Shown here in pieces: positions 29,434 through 37,757 of a stretch of DNA of 64,000 nt. The position numbers and the translations under genes were made by a program. The notes beneath the pieces are model-generated. The model was not told the origin of the DNA, did no database searches, and saw only the letters and a program-made list of their open reading frames with translations. This DNA comes from JAGOBP01 sp046328575 (GTDB taxonomy: Bacteria; Chloroflexota; Anaerolineae; Fen-1058), in contig JAXLWI010000016.1 of the NCBI GenBank assembly GCA_046328575.1, forward strand, positions 8,459 to 72,458, read 5' to 3'. The number at the start of each line of letters is the position of its first letter. Position 1 is the first letter of the stretch.

Positions 29434-30006
29434 ATGAACTCAACGATTATCTTGATCGGTCCACTTGGCGCTGGCAAGACCACAGTGGGACGCATGCTGG
29501 CTGCACGGCTGAAATTACCCTTTTGTTCGGTCGATGAGGTGCGTTGGGATTATTATCCGCAAGTCGGCTATGATAGGACCACAGCGGCACAGATCGCGAC
29601 TTCCGAGCAGGGTATTCGAGGCGTACTGCGCTATAGCCAGCCCTTTGATGCACACATGATCGAACGGGTACTGGCTGACCATCACGGCATCGTCGATTTC
29701 GGTGCCAGCAACTCGATCTATGATGATCAGGCTCTTCTTACCCGAGTTGAAACGGTTCTCGCCCCTTATCCCAATGTAATTCTGTTGCTGCCATCGCCGG
29801 ATGTGAATGAGTCCGTTGAGATCTTGAAAAGTCGCTTGATCCGGCTGTTGACCGAAGCAGGCAAAGAGTTTACGGATGAGTTGTTCGAGTTGAACGAATA
29901 CTTTGTCCGGCATCCATCAAATCACCGATTGGCCAAACTGATCATTTACACCAAAGACAAAACCCCCCAAGAAGTTTGTGATGAGCTGGTGCAACAACTG
30001 ACTTAA
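29434..30006 (+). CDS. Shikimate-kinase-like P-loop protein
   Basis: 190 aa. Walker A is GPLGAGKTT (about residues 8-16), followed by VGRMLAARLKLPFCSVDEVR, as in shikimate/gluconate kinase-type P-loop proteins. It lacks the usual shikimate-binding arginine/glycine motifs, and the ALLTRVE / LPSPDVNESVEILKSRL region is more like AAA-type small-molecule kinases. Substrate unknown. The ATG at 29434 (MNSTIILIGPLG) has GAGG eight bases upstream and is preferred to the ATG six codons earlier. Single gene. Confidence 0.7.
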   Translation: MNSTIILIGPLGAGKTTVGRMLAARLKLPFCSVDEVRWDYYPQVGYDRTTAAQIATSEQGIRGVLRYSQPFDAHMIERVLADHHGIVDFGASNSIYDDQALLTRVETVLAPYPNVILLLPSPDVNESVEILKSRLIRLLTEAGKEFTDELFELNEYFVRHPSNHRLAKLIIYTKDKTPQEVCDELVQQLT

Positions 30007-30039
30007 CGGAAAAATGCTTGCGTTGTAACTTCATTCATA

Positions 30040-30073
30040 CAAAACAAACGCCCCGACAAATCAAGCGGGGCGT
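30040..30073 (-). terminator. Rho-independent terminator of the L,D-transpeptidase gene
   Basis: On the minus strand the stem ACGCCCCG / CGGGGCGT is followed by TTGTTTTG. It lies between convergent genes and could serve both. Confidence 0.75.
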
Positions 30074-30102
30074 TGTCGTGTCGATTAACGTGAGTTGATG
30101 GA

Positions 30103-31209
30103 TTACACCACTTTAATCTCTGTGGCGACGACATCCTTCACATCGCCTTGTACGAAGTCATCGTCGTAGGGCGCGACCGGATTAGTCCAGAAGTAGACGA
30201 ACCGCGCGACATCGATCGGTACGTTGACGCAGCCATGACTGCGCGGCAGACCGAAATCGTTGTGCCAGTAGGTGCCGTGAATGGCGATGCCTTCGTAAGT
30301 AAAGAAGGTGTTCCACGGCACGCCCGGCAGATCGTACCACGCGTCAGTGTCGCGCTCGTTCTCGGGCGCGCGCATGTGGCGACTAGGCATCTTGAGGATC
30401 GCCGTGAAGTCGCCGATCGGTGTGCTGAAGTCCACCTGTTCCTCGCCGATCTTGAACGATGCGCCGGTTGCACACCGCGACGTCAACACCGCCTTATCGC
30501 CTTCGAAGCAGGTGATGGTCTGTGCCCGCAGATCGACCTGAATGTGCTTGCTGCGCGCAGCGGGATTGATCGGCGCGAACTCGGCCACCTCGATCGGGCG
30601 TTGGAAGATCGCCGGTGTCCAGTGATTCGTCGGGCTGATGTTGTCTTCTTTGCTGGCGTACTCGTCGAAGGTGTTGTACCACACGCGGCCCGTCGCATCC
30701 GTGAACGATTCGGTCACGTGAAAGATCGTGCCGTAGTTGTAGCGATAGCTCAGCGGCGCGGCTTCGCTGGGTTCAGCGTAGGCGGGCGCGGATGAAACGA
30801 TCGTTTCTGTCCAGATGCCCCAGTCGCCGACGGTGGTGTAGATTTTCGGCGTGCGATACGGCTTCATCTTTTGCAACCACGCCGAATAGACAAAGCCTTT
30901 GCGTGCGCCATACCACACTTGATTGCGCTCCGGCCCCGGTCCGACGTATTCACCGGCGACATCGAGCGTTTGATCGCGACTGAAGGTTCGCACGACGCGG
31001 CGCGTCTTGGGATCGAGGCTGTCATACACGGCGACGCTGCTGGCTAACACGCGCGCGGGTTGATAATCCACAAAGGGGGGCTTCGGTTCTTCCTCACCGG
31101 GGGGTACATACGGCTTGGCGAGTGCGTTGAGCGACGGCTGCAGCAGTGCACCCGCAGCAGCACTCCCGGCCAGTTTGATAAATTGACGGCGATTCATCGG
31201 CGATTTCAT
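30103..31209 (-). CDS. Tat-exported L,D-transpeptidase (YkuD family)
   Basis: Peptidoglycan cross-linking or related transpeptidase. The start at 31209 (MKSPMNRRQFIKLAGSAAA) gives a twin-arginine signal (NRRQFIKL) and a hydrophobic stretch, so the product is exported folded. The middle contains SH3-like segments. The catalytic YkuD motif is near the C-terminus: HGTYWHNDFG followed by SHGCVNVP, with the nucleophile Cys. About 368 aa. Upstream in-frame residues lack similarity. A terminator lies beyond the 3' end. Confidence 0.88.
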   Translation of the reverse strand: MKSPMNRRQFIKLAGSAAAGALLQPSLNALAKPYVPPGEEEPKPPFVDYQPARVLASSVAVYDSLDPKTRRVVRTFSRDQTLDVAGEYVGPGPERNQVWYGARKGFVYSAWLQKMKPYRTPKIYTTVGDWGIWTETIVSSAPAYAEPSEAAPLSYRYNYGTIFHVTESFTDATGRVWYNTFDEYASKEDNISPTNHWTPAIFQRPIEVAEFAPINPAARSKHIQVDLRAQTITCFEGDKAVLTSRCATGASFKIGEEQVDFSTPIGDFTAILKMPSRHMRAPENERDTDAWYDLPGVPWNTFFTYEGIAIHGTYWHNDFGLPRSHGCVNVPIDVARFVYFWTNPVAPYDDDFVQGDVKDVVATEIKVV

Positions 31210-31293
31210 AAGTTGATTATACCCAAACAATTCACAATGCTCAATGCACACTGCGTAATGATCACTGCTGATGGCTGAAAACCGATCGCTCTA

Positions 31294-31302
31294 TGCTATA
31301 AT
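31294..31302 (+). promoter_or_regulatory. Extended -10 promoter element
   Basis: TGCTATAAT lies 20 bases upstream of the small-gene start, with GAGG between them. Confidence 0.55.
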
Positions 31303-31322
31303 CCGCCGTAGCGAGGTGTAAC

Positions 31323-31574
31323 ATGGAAGACACCGATAAATTGATGGCCGTTGTCAACAGGATGAGTCCCTCACAACTGCGGCAGTTGATCCGCTTTGCC
31401 GAATTCCTGATGTTGGAAGACGAGCCCGACGATCTGCGCGACCGCACCGATCCGCGCGCCCGCTTTGTGAATTTCAAAGAGTTGTGCTCGCAGTGGAACA
31501 TCGACTTGAATTCGGTGGATGCCTGGGTGAAATCGACGGGCAATTCGCTGAAAGCGGCGACGGATCAGAAGTAA
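31323..31574 (+). CDS. Small hypothetical protein
   Basis: 83 aa. The N-terminal helix (KLMAVVNRMSPSQLRQLIRF, then AEFLML) resembles the short LxxFAEFL helices of DUF2281-like and antitoxin-like proteins, but no toxin partner is next to it. The rest is polar. It has its own promoter and a GAGG ribosome site, and an MBL hydrolase follows after 24 bases, so they may be co-transcribed. Function unknown. Confidence 0.6.
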   Translation: MEDTDKLMAVVNRMSPSQLRQLIRFAEFLMLEDEPDDLRDRTDPRARFVNFKELCSQWNIDLNSVDAWVKSTGNSLKAATDQK

Positions 31575-31598
31575 ACCGCTGACTCAGACCAAGACGGC

Positions 31599-32219
31599 AT
31601 GATCCTCGAAACGTTAACGGGCGGGTTCGCCCAAACGAACTGTTATCTGGTCGGTTGCGAGCAGACTCGATGGGCTGCCGTTGTCGATCCAGGCTTCGAC
31701 GCGCGGGTCGTGATCGATCAGGCGCGGAAACTCAACCTGACGATCGAGATGATTTTGCTGACGCACGGCCACTTCGATCACATCGGTGCGGTGACGGATC
31801 TGCGCGAAGCCACGCAAGCGCCAGTGGCGCTGCATCCCGACGATCACATGTGGCTGCGTCTGAACGGCGGCGCGGATCTATTCAAGTTAAAAATCCGCCC
31901 CGTCACTTCGCCCGATCTCGATTTGAGTCATGGTCAGATCATCGAAGTGGGTACGTTGAAATTTGAGACGCGCTTTGCACCCGGCCACACGCGCGGGCAC
32001 GTGGTCTTTGTCGAGCATGCGGCGCAGGCCGTGTTTGCGGGCGATGTGTTGTTTGCCGGATCGATCGGGCGCACCGATTTGCCCGGCGGCGACTACGATA
32101 CGTTGATCGCCAGCATCCGCGATCAGCTGCTATCGCTGCCCGATGAGTTCAAAGTGTATGCCGGTCACGGCCCGCCGACGACGATCGGTGCAGAACGACA
32201 ATTCAACCCGTTTCTATAG
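31599..32219 (+). CDS. MBL-fold metallo-hydrolase (glyoxalase II-like)
   Basis: 206 aa. The metal-binding THGHFDH (HxHxDH) motif is at about residues 56-62. The later ligands are H133 in APGHTRGHV, Asp in FAGDVLF and His in YAGHGPPT. FAGSIGRTDLPGGD is characteristic of the YcbL/GloB-type subfamily. It probably hydrolyses a thioester such as S-lactoylglutathione or a related substrate. Its stop TAG is the first three bases of an intergenic repeat (TAGGGGCGAG). Confidence 0.85.
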   Translation: MILETLTGGFAQTNCYLVGCEQTRWAAVVDPGFDARVVIDQARKLNLTIEMILLTHGHFDHIGAVTDLREATQAPVALHPDDHMWLRLNGGADLFKLKIRPVTSPDLDLSHGQIIEVGTLKFETRFAPGHTRGHVVFVEHAAQAVFAGDVLFAGSIGRTDLPGGDYDTLIASIRDQLLSLPDEFKVYAGHGPPTTIGAERQFNPFL

Positions 32220-32258
32220 GGGCGAGGTTGTCGCGTCGTAGACGCGCACTCGCCCCTC
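32217..32258. repeat. TAGGGGCGAG inverted repeat
   Basis: Arms AGGGGCGAG (32218-32226) and CTCGCCCCT (32249-32257) enclose a nested TCGCGTC/GACGCG pair. The same family is at 58033-58074, and a variant is at 58531-58597. Confidence 0.75.
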
Positions 32259-32277
32259 ATGTTGCCCGGAGGTAAGC

Positions 32278-33147
32278 ATGCAGACATTCAATTGGCGCAG
32301 GTTGCGCAGCGGCTTGTTCGATTACGCGCTGTTAACGATCGGTTCAGCGTTGCTGGCCATCAACATCGATTTGTTTTTGGTGCCTAACAAAATCGTGTCG
32401 GGCGGCGCGACCGGCATCGCTACGATCCTGCACATTCAATTTGGCCTGCCTACCGGTCTCGTCGTGTTGATCATCAACATTCCGTTGTTCATCGCCGGCG
32501 TCAAATGGGCGGGCGGCATGCGTTTTGCGATCCGCACGTTGTATGCCACTGTGTTGATGTCGGTGCTTACTGATCTCTTTGTGCCGTGGGTTGCGACGAT
32601 TCCGCCGATCACCCAGCCGCTGCTGTTTACGCTGTATGGCGGCTTGCTCGATGGCATCGGCATGGGGTTGGTGTTTCGCGGGCAGGGCACCACCGGCGGC
32701 ACCGATGTGGTCGCGCGGTTGCTCAATCACTGGCGCGGGGTGCCGTTGGGGCAGACGATTCTGGTCGTCAACGCTGCGGTATTGATTCTGGCCGTCATCG
32801 CGTTTGGCCTCGAACCGGCGATGTACGCCTTGATCCTGACGTTCGTGGGCGCGCGCGTGGTCGATCTGGTGCAGGGCGAAGCGGATTACAGCCGCACAGC
32901 CATCATCGTGAGTTCGCAAGCGTTCGCCATCAAGTCGGCGATTCTGGCCGAAATGGAGCGCGGCGTGACTGTGTTGACAGGGCGGGGCGGTTACACCGAG
33001 CACAGTCTCGATGTGTTGTACTGCGTCGTGGCGCGCACCGAGGTCAGCATCTTGAAGCGCCTCATCTCCTCGATCGATCCGCGCGCCTTTGTCGTGATCA
33101 CGGATGCCAGCGAAGTGTTGGGCGAAGGCTTTAGAGAATGGCGCTGA
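32278..33147 (+). CDS. YitT family membrane protein
   Basis: 289 aa. Five to six hydrophobic helices (for example YALLTIGSALLAINIDLFLV, then LVVLIINIPLFIAGVKWAGG) with the family segments LFLVPNKIVSGGATGIATIL and FRGQGTTGGTDVVARLL. A soluble C-terminal DUF2179 domain follows (RGVTVLTGRGGYT, then VLYCVVARTEVSILKRLI). This matches the YitT/DUF161 family, whose substrate is not established. GGAGG lies six bases before ATG 32278. An intergenic repeat begins directly after the stop. Confidence 0.85.
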   Translation: MQTFNWRRLRSGLFDYALLTIGSALLAINIDLFLVPNKIVSGGATGIATILHIQFGLPTGLVVLIINIPLFIAGVKWAGGMRFAIRTLYATVLMSVLTDLFVPWVATIPPITQPLLFTLYGGLLDGIGMGLVFRGQGTTGGTDVVARLLNHWRGVPLGQTILVVNAAVLILAVIAFGLEPAMYALILTFVGARVVDLVQGEADYSRTAIIVSSQAFAIKSAILAEMERGVTVLTGRGGYTEHSLDVLYCVVARTEVSILKRLISSIDPRAFVVITDASEVLGEGFREWR

Positions 33148-33149
33148 AT

Positions 33150-33232
33150 TGGGGGTTGGAAGTTAGTGGTTGGAAACTAGAGGCTAGCCAACACCAAGTC
33201 AAACTTCCAACTTCTAACCTCCAATTTCTATC
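33150..33232. repeat. GGTTGGAAGTTAG / TCCAACTTCTAACC inverted repeat
   Basis: GGGTTGGAAGTTAGTGG on the left and CTTCCAACTTCTAACCTCC on the right form an imperfect inverted repeat. A second member is at 34362-34450. The TAG stop of the site-2 protease on the minus strand is the start of the repeat arm (TAGAAATTGGAGG). Confidence 0.7.
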
Positions 33233-34355
33233 TGAACGGCACCGGCACAAAGATCAACACGAAGATGATCAGTACGATCACGGCCAGCACTTTGCGCGCC
33301 GGATCGAGCGGCGTGATGTCGTCGAGCGCGGGCGCATGCCGTACGCCGAAGAGCAAACCGAGGAAGCCCCACAAGAGCCACGTCGTTGCGTTGAAGCGCA
33401 AGCCGAGAAAAGCCAGCGCCCCGATCGTGATCAGTCCTACCCACGCGGCCCGGTGTCCCATCACCGCGTACAGGATGTGTCCGCCGTCGAGTTGGCCGAT
33501 TGGGAGCAAGTTGATCACGGTAACGAACAGGCCTAGCCAGCCCGCCAGTAGCACCGGATTGAGCTGCACACCAACGCCCGGGTTCAGCGCCTCCGGTTGA
33601 AACAGGCCGATCAAGAATTGGGTAAAGATCGATCGGCCAAGCGATAGGCCGCCGTTGCCGTGTGCAATAGTCGCATTCGACAAGCCAATCGCATACGCGC
33701 CGATCGCAACGACCAGGCCCGCCAACGGCCCCGCTATCCCAATGTCGAACAAAGCGCGTCGATTCGGAATCGGCGAGCGCATTTGAATGAACGCGCCCAA
33801 CGTTCCCAGCGGCAAAATGCCAAACGGCGGCACCGGAATAAAATACGGCAGCGTTACCGCCGTGCGATGCAGTCGCCCCGCGATGTAGTGACCCATCTCA
33901 TGCACGCCCAAAATCAGCAACAGCGTAAACGCAAACGGGATGCCTTCCAATAGCAGCGTCGGTCGCTGTAAGAACGTCAGCGGCGACCGCACGATGATGC
34001 CACTGATACTAGCGCCCGCCATCAACGTCGTGATGATGGTCGCCATCAACAGTGCGACGTTGATCCACACTTGCGCGGGCTTGACTTCCATCACGCCTTG
34101 AATGGCTTGCACGACATCAGTTTGTTGTTCGCGATACAGCCGAGTGGTGTAACCTAGTTCGAGGAAACGCGCCTCGATCGTCCCGAAGGCGCGATCGGAA
34201 GGCTGCGTCAACTCACCGCGAAACTCGACCAGTCCATCAGGACCCTGCAAGATGCGTGTGTTCTGGATCGCAAACACATCCCACAGCAAGCGCTGTAAGC
34301 GCGGCACATTCGATTCAGGTTGGGCGGCTTCGGCCCAGGTCAGTTGATTGAGCAT
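33228..34355 (-). CDS. Site-2 protease family protein (M50)
   Basis: Intramembrane zinc metalloprotease of 375 aa. HEMGHY carries the HExxH pair (about H152, E153, H156), and the third ligand lies in NLLPIGQLDGGHI. A soluble N-terminal region of about 90 residues (WDVFAIQNTRILQGPDGLVE) precedes the membrane helices, a layout reminiscent of plant EGY-type and cyanobacterial site-2 proteases. Its paralogue lies immediately upstream on the same strand. The physiological substrate is unknown; anti-sigma factor cleavage is one family role. Confidence 0.85.
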   Translation of the reverse strand: MLNQLTWAEAAQPESNVPRLQRLLWDVFAIQNTRILQGPDGLVEFRGELTQPSDRAFGTIEARFLELGYTTRLYREQQTDVVQAIQGVMEVKPAQVWINVALLMATIITTLMAGASISGIIVRSPLTFLQRPTLLLEGIPFAFTLLLILGVHEMGHYIAGRLHRTAVTLPYFIPVPPFGILPLGTLGAFIQMRSPIPNRRALFDIGIAGPLAGLVVAIGAYAIGLSNATIAHGNGGLSLGRSIFTQFLIGLFQPEALNPGVGVQLNPVLLAGWLGLFVTVINLLPIGQLDGGHILYAVMGHRAAWVGLITIGALAFLGLRFNATTWLLWGFLGLLFGVRHAPALDDITPLDPARKVLAVIVLIIFVLIFVPVPFR

Positions 34356-34361
34356 GACGTT

Positions 34362-34450
34362 AGATGCTGGAAGTTGGGCATTGGAAGTTGGAGGTGCAGA
34401 TCACGAATGGTGGTACGCCTCCAACTTCTATCTTCTAATCTCCAAGTTCT
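34362..34450. repeat. Second GGAAGTTGGAGG / CCTCCAACTTCTA repeat
   Basis: GGAAGTTGGGCATTGGAAGTTGGAGG on one side and CCTCCAACTTCTATCTTCTAATCTCC on the other. It fills the gap between the two site-2 protease genes, and its outer TAGAA supplies the stop codon of the upstream gene. Confidence 0.7.
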
Positions 34451-35633
34451 AGGAAAACGGAATCGGCGTAAAGATCAACACAAAGATCACGATCGTGGCG
34501 TAACCGATTAGTTTGCGTTTCCGATCGAGCGGCGTGATGTCGTCGAGCGGCTGCGGATGGCGCAGGCCAAACACTTGAGAGAGCAGCGCCCACAACAACC
34601 ACACGTTGAAAATCTGCGGATTGGGAATGAAGAAAGCCAGATACACACCAAGACCCAGCAGAACGATCAGCGCGAGGTTGGCCACGCGCCACTGCACACG
34701 CCCGAACAGCGAATAGATCACGTGCCCGCCGTCGAGTTGACCGATGGGCAGCAAGTTGATCATCGTGACGATCAGGCCGAACCACGCCGGAAACGCGATG
34801 GCGTTGATCATCACATCGTTGCCATTGCCGGGCAGCCACTGACCCTTGGTAATGAATTTCAGCACCGCGTACAGAATCGAGTTGCCTTCTTGTGCGCCCG
34901 GCACCGGCACGCCGACATGCTGCACGGGCGACGTGATCAACCCCACGATCAGCAGCGGGATCGCGATCGACAGACCGGCCAGCGGGCCGGCGACGCCGAT
35001 ATCGAACAACTGCTTGCGATTCTTGATCGGCGACTTTAGGCGAATGACTGCCCCCATCGTGCCGAGGCCAATCGGCATGGGGATGAAGAACGGCAGTGTG
35101 ACTGCGGCTTTGTGGATGCGCGCAGCGACGTAGTGTCCCATCTCATGCACACCCAAAATGCCTAACAAAGTTAGCACATACGGCACGCCCGATAGCCACA
35201 AGGTCGGATAGCGGAAAAGCGTGGCAAGGAAATCCGTATTAGGCGAAAGTACTTGCTGGCCTAAGGCCGTTTCGCCCGCATAGAGTTCTGCCCCAACGAA
35301 GAGCGTACTCACGATGGTAAGCACTAGCAGGATCACATTCGTGCGTGTGTTGTTGGGCGTCGGCTGCACAATGCCGTGCTGCGCGATGACCACTTCTTTG
35401 CCGTCGCGGCGGCTCAACATTGGCGTGTAGCCCAACTCAGTGAAACTCGCGTAGATGTGAGCGAACGCTTCCTCAGACGGCAGCAGCAGCGCGCCCGTGA
35501 ACTCGATCACTTCCAGCGGCGTTTCATGGATCGTGTGCGATTCGATCCGCATCACCTGCCCCAGCGCCGAACGCAACGAAGCGATCACCTCTAGCGTGGT
35601 GGCAGGCGCATACACTTCAGTCCGATAATCCAT
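34449..35633 (-). CDS. Site-2 protease family protein (M50), paralogue
   Basis: 394 aa, clearly related to the neighbouring protein. HEMGHY (about H163, E164, H167) and NLLPIGQLDGGHV hold the zinc ligands. The N-terminal soluble domain shows the same pattern (IEFTGALLLPSEEAFAHIYA, then FTELGYTPML). Five or more hydrophobic helices follow. The pair arose by tandem duplication. The ABC exporter lies upstream on the same strand. Confidence 0.85.
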   Translation of the reverse strand: MDYRTEVYAPATTLEVIASLRSALGQVMRIESHTIHETPLEVIEFTGALLLPSEEAFAHIYASFTELGYTPMLSRRDGKEVVIAQHGIVQPTPNNTRTNVILLVLTIVSTLFVGAELYAGETALGQQVLSPNTDFLATLFRYPTLWLSGVPYVLTLLGILGVHEMGHYVAARIHKAAVTLPFFIPMPIGLGTMGAVIRLKSPIKNRKQLFDIGVAGPLAGLSIAIPLLIVGLITSPVQHVGVPVPGAQEGNSILYAVLKFITKGQWLPGNGNDVMINAIAFPAWFGLIVTMINLLPIGQLDGGHVIYSLFGRVQWRVANLALIVLLGLGVYLAFFIPNPQIFNVWLLWALLSQVFGLRHPQPLDDITPLDRKRKLIGYATIVIFVLIFTPIPFS

Positions 35634-35655
35634 AATCCCTCAACGTAATGCGTAA

Positions 35656-37542
35656 CTAGACGCCCAACCCCGGCAATAAACTGCGCGAACGACGCTTCGG
35701 TGCGGCGGGTACGGCGGTCTCGATCGGTTCTTCCGCGGCCGACAGCCCGCCGTTCTCGCGGAATTGCAGCCGATATAGGCGCGCGTACACGCCATCGTGC
35801 GCGATCAACTCGTTGTGTGTGCCTAGCTCTATCAAATGGCCTTCGTCCAGCACTGCAATCCGATCGGCGTTGTGTACCGTCGAGAGCCGGTGCGCGATCA
35901 CGATCGACGTGCGGCCCTTCATCAAACGCTCCAGCGCTTCCTGCACCAAGCCTTCGCTTTCGCTGTCCAGCGACGACGTGGCCTCATCCAACAGCAAAAT
36001 GCGCGGATCTTTTAGAATGGCGCGCGCAATGGCGATGCGTTGGCGTTGGCCGCCACTCAACTTCACGCCGCGTTCGCCGACAATGGTCTCATAGCCGTTG
36101 GGCAGTTGCTGAATGAAGTCGTGCGCATTGGCCGCGCGTGCCGCGTCGATGATCTCGTCATCGGTCGCGTCGAGCTTACCGTAAACGATGTTCTCACGCA
36201 CCGTGCCGCCGAACAGTAGCGTCTCTTGCGGCACTAACCCGATTTGCTCACGCAGCGATTTCACCTGCACCGATCGAATATCCATCCCATCGAGGCAGAT
36301 GCTGCCGCTCGTCGGATCGAAGAAGCGCGGGATCAAATTGACCAGCGTCGTCTTGCCCGCGCCGCTCGGCCCGACCAAGGCCAGCACCTCGCCCGGTTTC
36401 ACGTCGAGCGAGACTTCGTGCAGCGTGTGCGCCTTTTGATTGTCCTTGTACGCGAACGACACTTGATCGATCTGGATGTGGCCGTTCAGCCGGGGCATCG
36501 ATCGGGCATGGGGTTGATCGGCGATCTCCGCTTGAGTATCCAAAATCTCGAACAAGCGCTTCGTCGCGCCGAGTGCTTCCTGCAGGCTCGTCCATAAGCC
36601 ACTGAACTGGCCGATGGAACCGGCGATCGTCATCGTCAGGATCAGGAACATTAGCAACTGACCAGGCGTCAGCCGACCGTCCAGAACTTCGTGCCCGCCG
36701 AACCAAAACACCGACACAACCGCGGCAAAGCCCATGAACGAGGCCAGCGGCCCGAATGTCGCCGACAAGCGAATGCGCTGTCTGGCGAGATTGAACGTAC
36801 GCTCGATGTTGTCGCGGAAACGGCCGATTTCATAGGGTTCGCGCGCAAACGATTGGACCACGCGCACCCCGCCGATCGCTTCTTCCAACACCGTCGTCGC
36901 GGCGGCCAGTTGATCTTGCACCGCGCTCGATAACTTGCGCAGTCGCCGCCCGAACAGCCCCGCAATCACGACGACCAGCGGCACGAGCGCCAGCATGAAC
37001 AACGTCAACCGCCAGTTGGTCAGGACGATCAAGATCAATGCGCCAACGAAGGTAAATACCTGCGAGATCGCCGTCGAGATGTCGCTGGTCACCAGCCCGC
37101 GCACGGTCGTCACGTCGTTGGTTAAGCGGCTGACCAGTTCGCCGGTGCGGCGTTCATTGTAGAAACTCAGCGATAGGCTTTGCAAATGCTCGAACAAGCG
37201 CACGCGTAAATCGGCCATGACACGTTCGCCAATGAATTGCAGTTGATAAGCGCGGATGAAGTAGAAGATGCTTTGCGCTGCAAAGATGCCCACCAGCGTC
37301 AACGTGATCTGGTTTAGCAAAGTCGCGTCGCTCTGGCGGAACACCGCATCGACCAGGAACTGCAGCATGTACGGCCCGGCCAGACTCAGCAGGCTGCCGA
37401 TGACGATGGCGATCAGCGCGATGGTCAAGCGCCCACGGTGGGGTTTGACAAAAGCCATCAAGCGGCGGAACTGCCGCATGCTCGTTAACGGATTTTCGCG
37501 TTGCTTGTCACGACTTCGCATTTGGCCTCGATTAGCGCTCAC
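35656..37542 (-). CDS. ABC exporter (fused permease-ATPase, MsbA-like)
   Basis: 628 aa. The N-terminal six-helix exporter domain begins after LMAFVKPHRGRLTIALIAIV and includes YNERRTGELVSRLTNDVTTV. The ATPase has Walker A GPSGAGKTT, Q-loop VPQETLLFGGTVRENI, signature LSGGQRQRIAIARAI, Walker B LLLDEATSSLD and H-loop IVIAHRLST. Homodimeric lipid or drug exporters have this form. The start is either GTG 37542 or ATG 37521 (behind GAGG). Its promoter at 37644-37616 overlaps a partial copy of the 13-mer operator of the lipid genes, which hints that it could move a lipid. Confidence 0.9.
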   Translation of the reverse strand: MSANRGQMRSRDKQRENPLTSMRQFRRLMAFVKPHRGRLTIALIAIVIGSLLSLAGPYMLQFLVDAVFRQSDATLLNQITLTLVGIFAAQSIFYFIRAYQLQFIGERVMADLRVRLFEHLQSLSLSFYNERRTGELVSRLTNDVTTVRGLVTSDISTAISQVFTFVGALILIVLTNWRLTLFMLALVPLVVVIAGLFGRRLRKLSSAVQDQLAAATTVLEEAIGGVRVVQSFAREPYEIGRFRDNIERTFNLARQRIRLSATFGPLASFMGFAAVVSVFWFGGHEVLDGRLTPGQLLMFLILTMTIAGSIGQFSGLWTSLQEALGATKRLFEILDTQAEIADQPHARSMPRLNGHIQIDQVSFAYKDNQKAHTLHEVSLDVKPGEVLALVGPSGAGKTTLVNLIPRFFDPTSGSICLDGMDIRSVQVKSLREQIGLVPQETLLFGGTVRENIVYGKLDATDDEIIDAARAANAHDFIQQLPNGYETIVGERGVKLSGGQRQRIAIARAILKDPRILLLDEATSSLDSESEGLVQEALERLMKGRTSIVIAHRLSTVHNADRIAVLDEGHLIELGTHNELIAHDGVYARLYRLQFRENGGLSAAEEPIETAVPAAPKRRSRSLLPGLGV

Positions 37543-37572
37543 TCCAGTTGAAGGGGAGTGTGTTAGATAAAC

Positions 37573-37599
37573 ATCGGGCGGGTGTGTGACCCGCCCGAT
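37573..37599 (-). terminator. Hairpin upstream of ABC exporter
   Basis: Perfect 11-bp stem ATCGGGCGGGT / ACCCGCCCGAT followed on the minus strand by GTTTATC. It lies between the promoter at 37616-37644 and the exporter start, so it would be in the leader. Confidence 0.5.
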
Positions 37600-37615
37600 C
37601 GCTTATCCGAGGAAA

Positions 37616-37644
37616 AGTATATCCCGTGCAATGCACCGCGTCAA
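37616..37644 (-). promoter_or_regulatory. Promoter of ABC exporter with operator-like overlap
   Basis: On the minus strand: TTGACG, 17-base spacer, TATACT. The -35 and the first spacer bases read TGACGCGGTGCATTG, which shares ACGCGGTGC with the 13-mer operator. Confidence 0.6.
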
Positions 37645-37757
37645 GAAACGACCCTTAGATTGAACAGACTTTAGCCGGGTTATCGGTCCAGGTCATAAAC
37701 CAACTGACCGCGCGGCGGCGGTCAGTGCGTAGTCGTGAGCGGGGTGATGACGAACGC

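Noticed and set aside
31323..31574. Possible antitoxin of a toxin-antitoxin pair
   Set aside because: The neighbouring gene is a metallo-hydrolase, not a toxin, and the protein match is limited to one helix.
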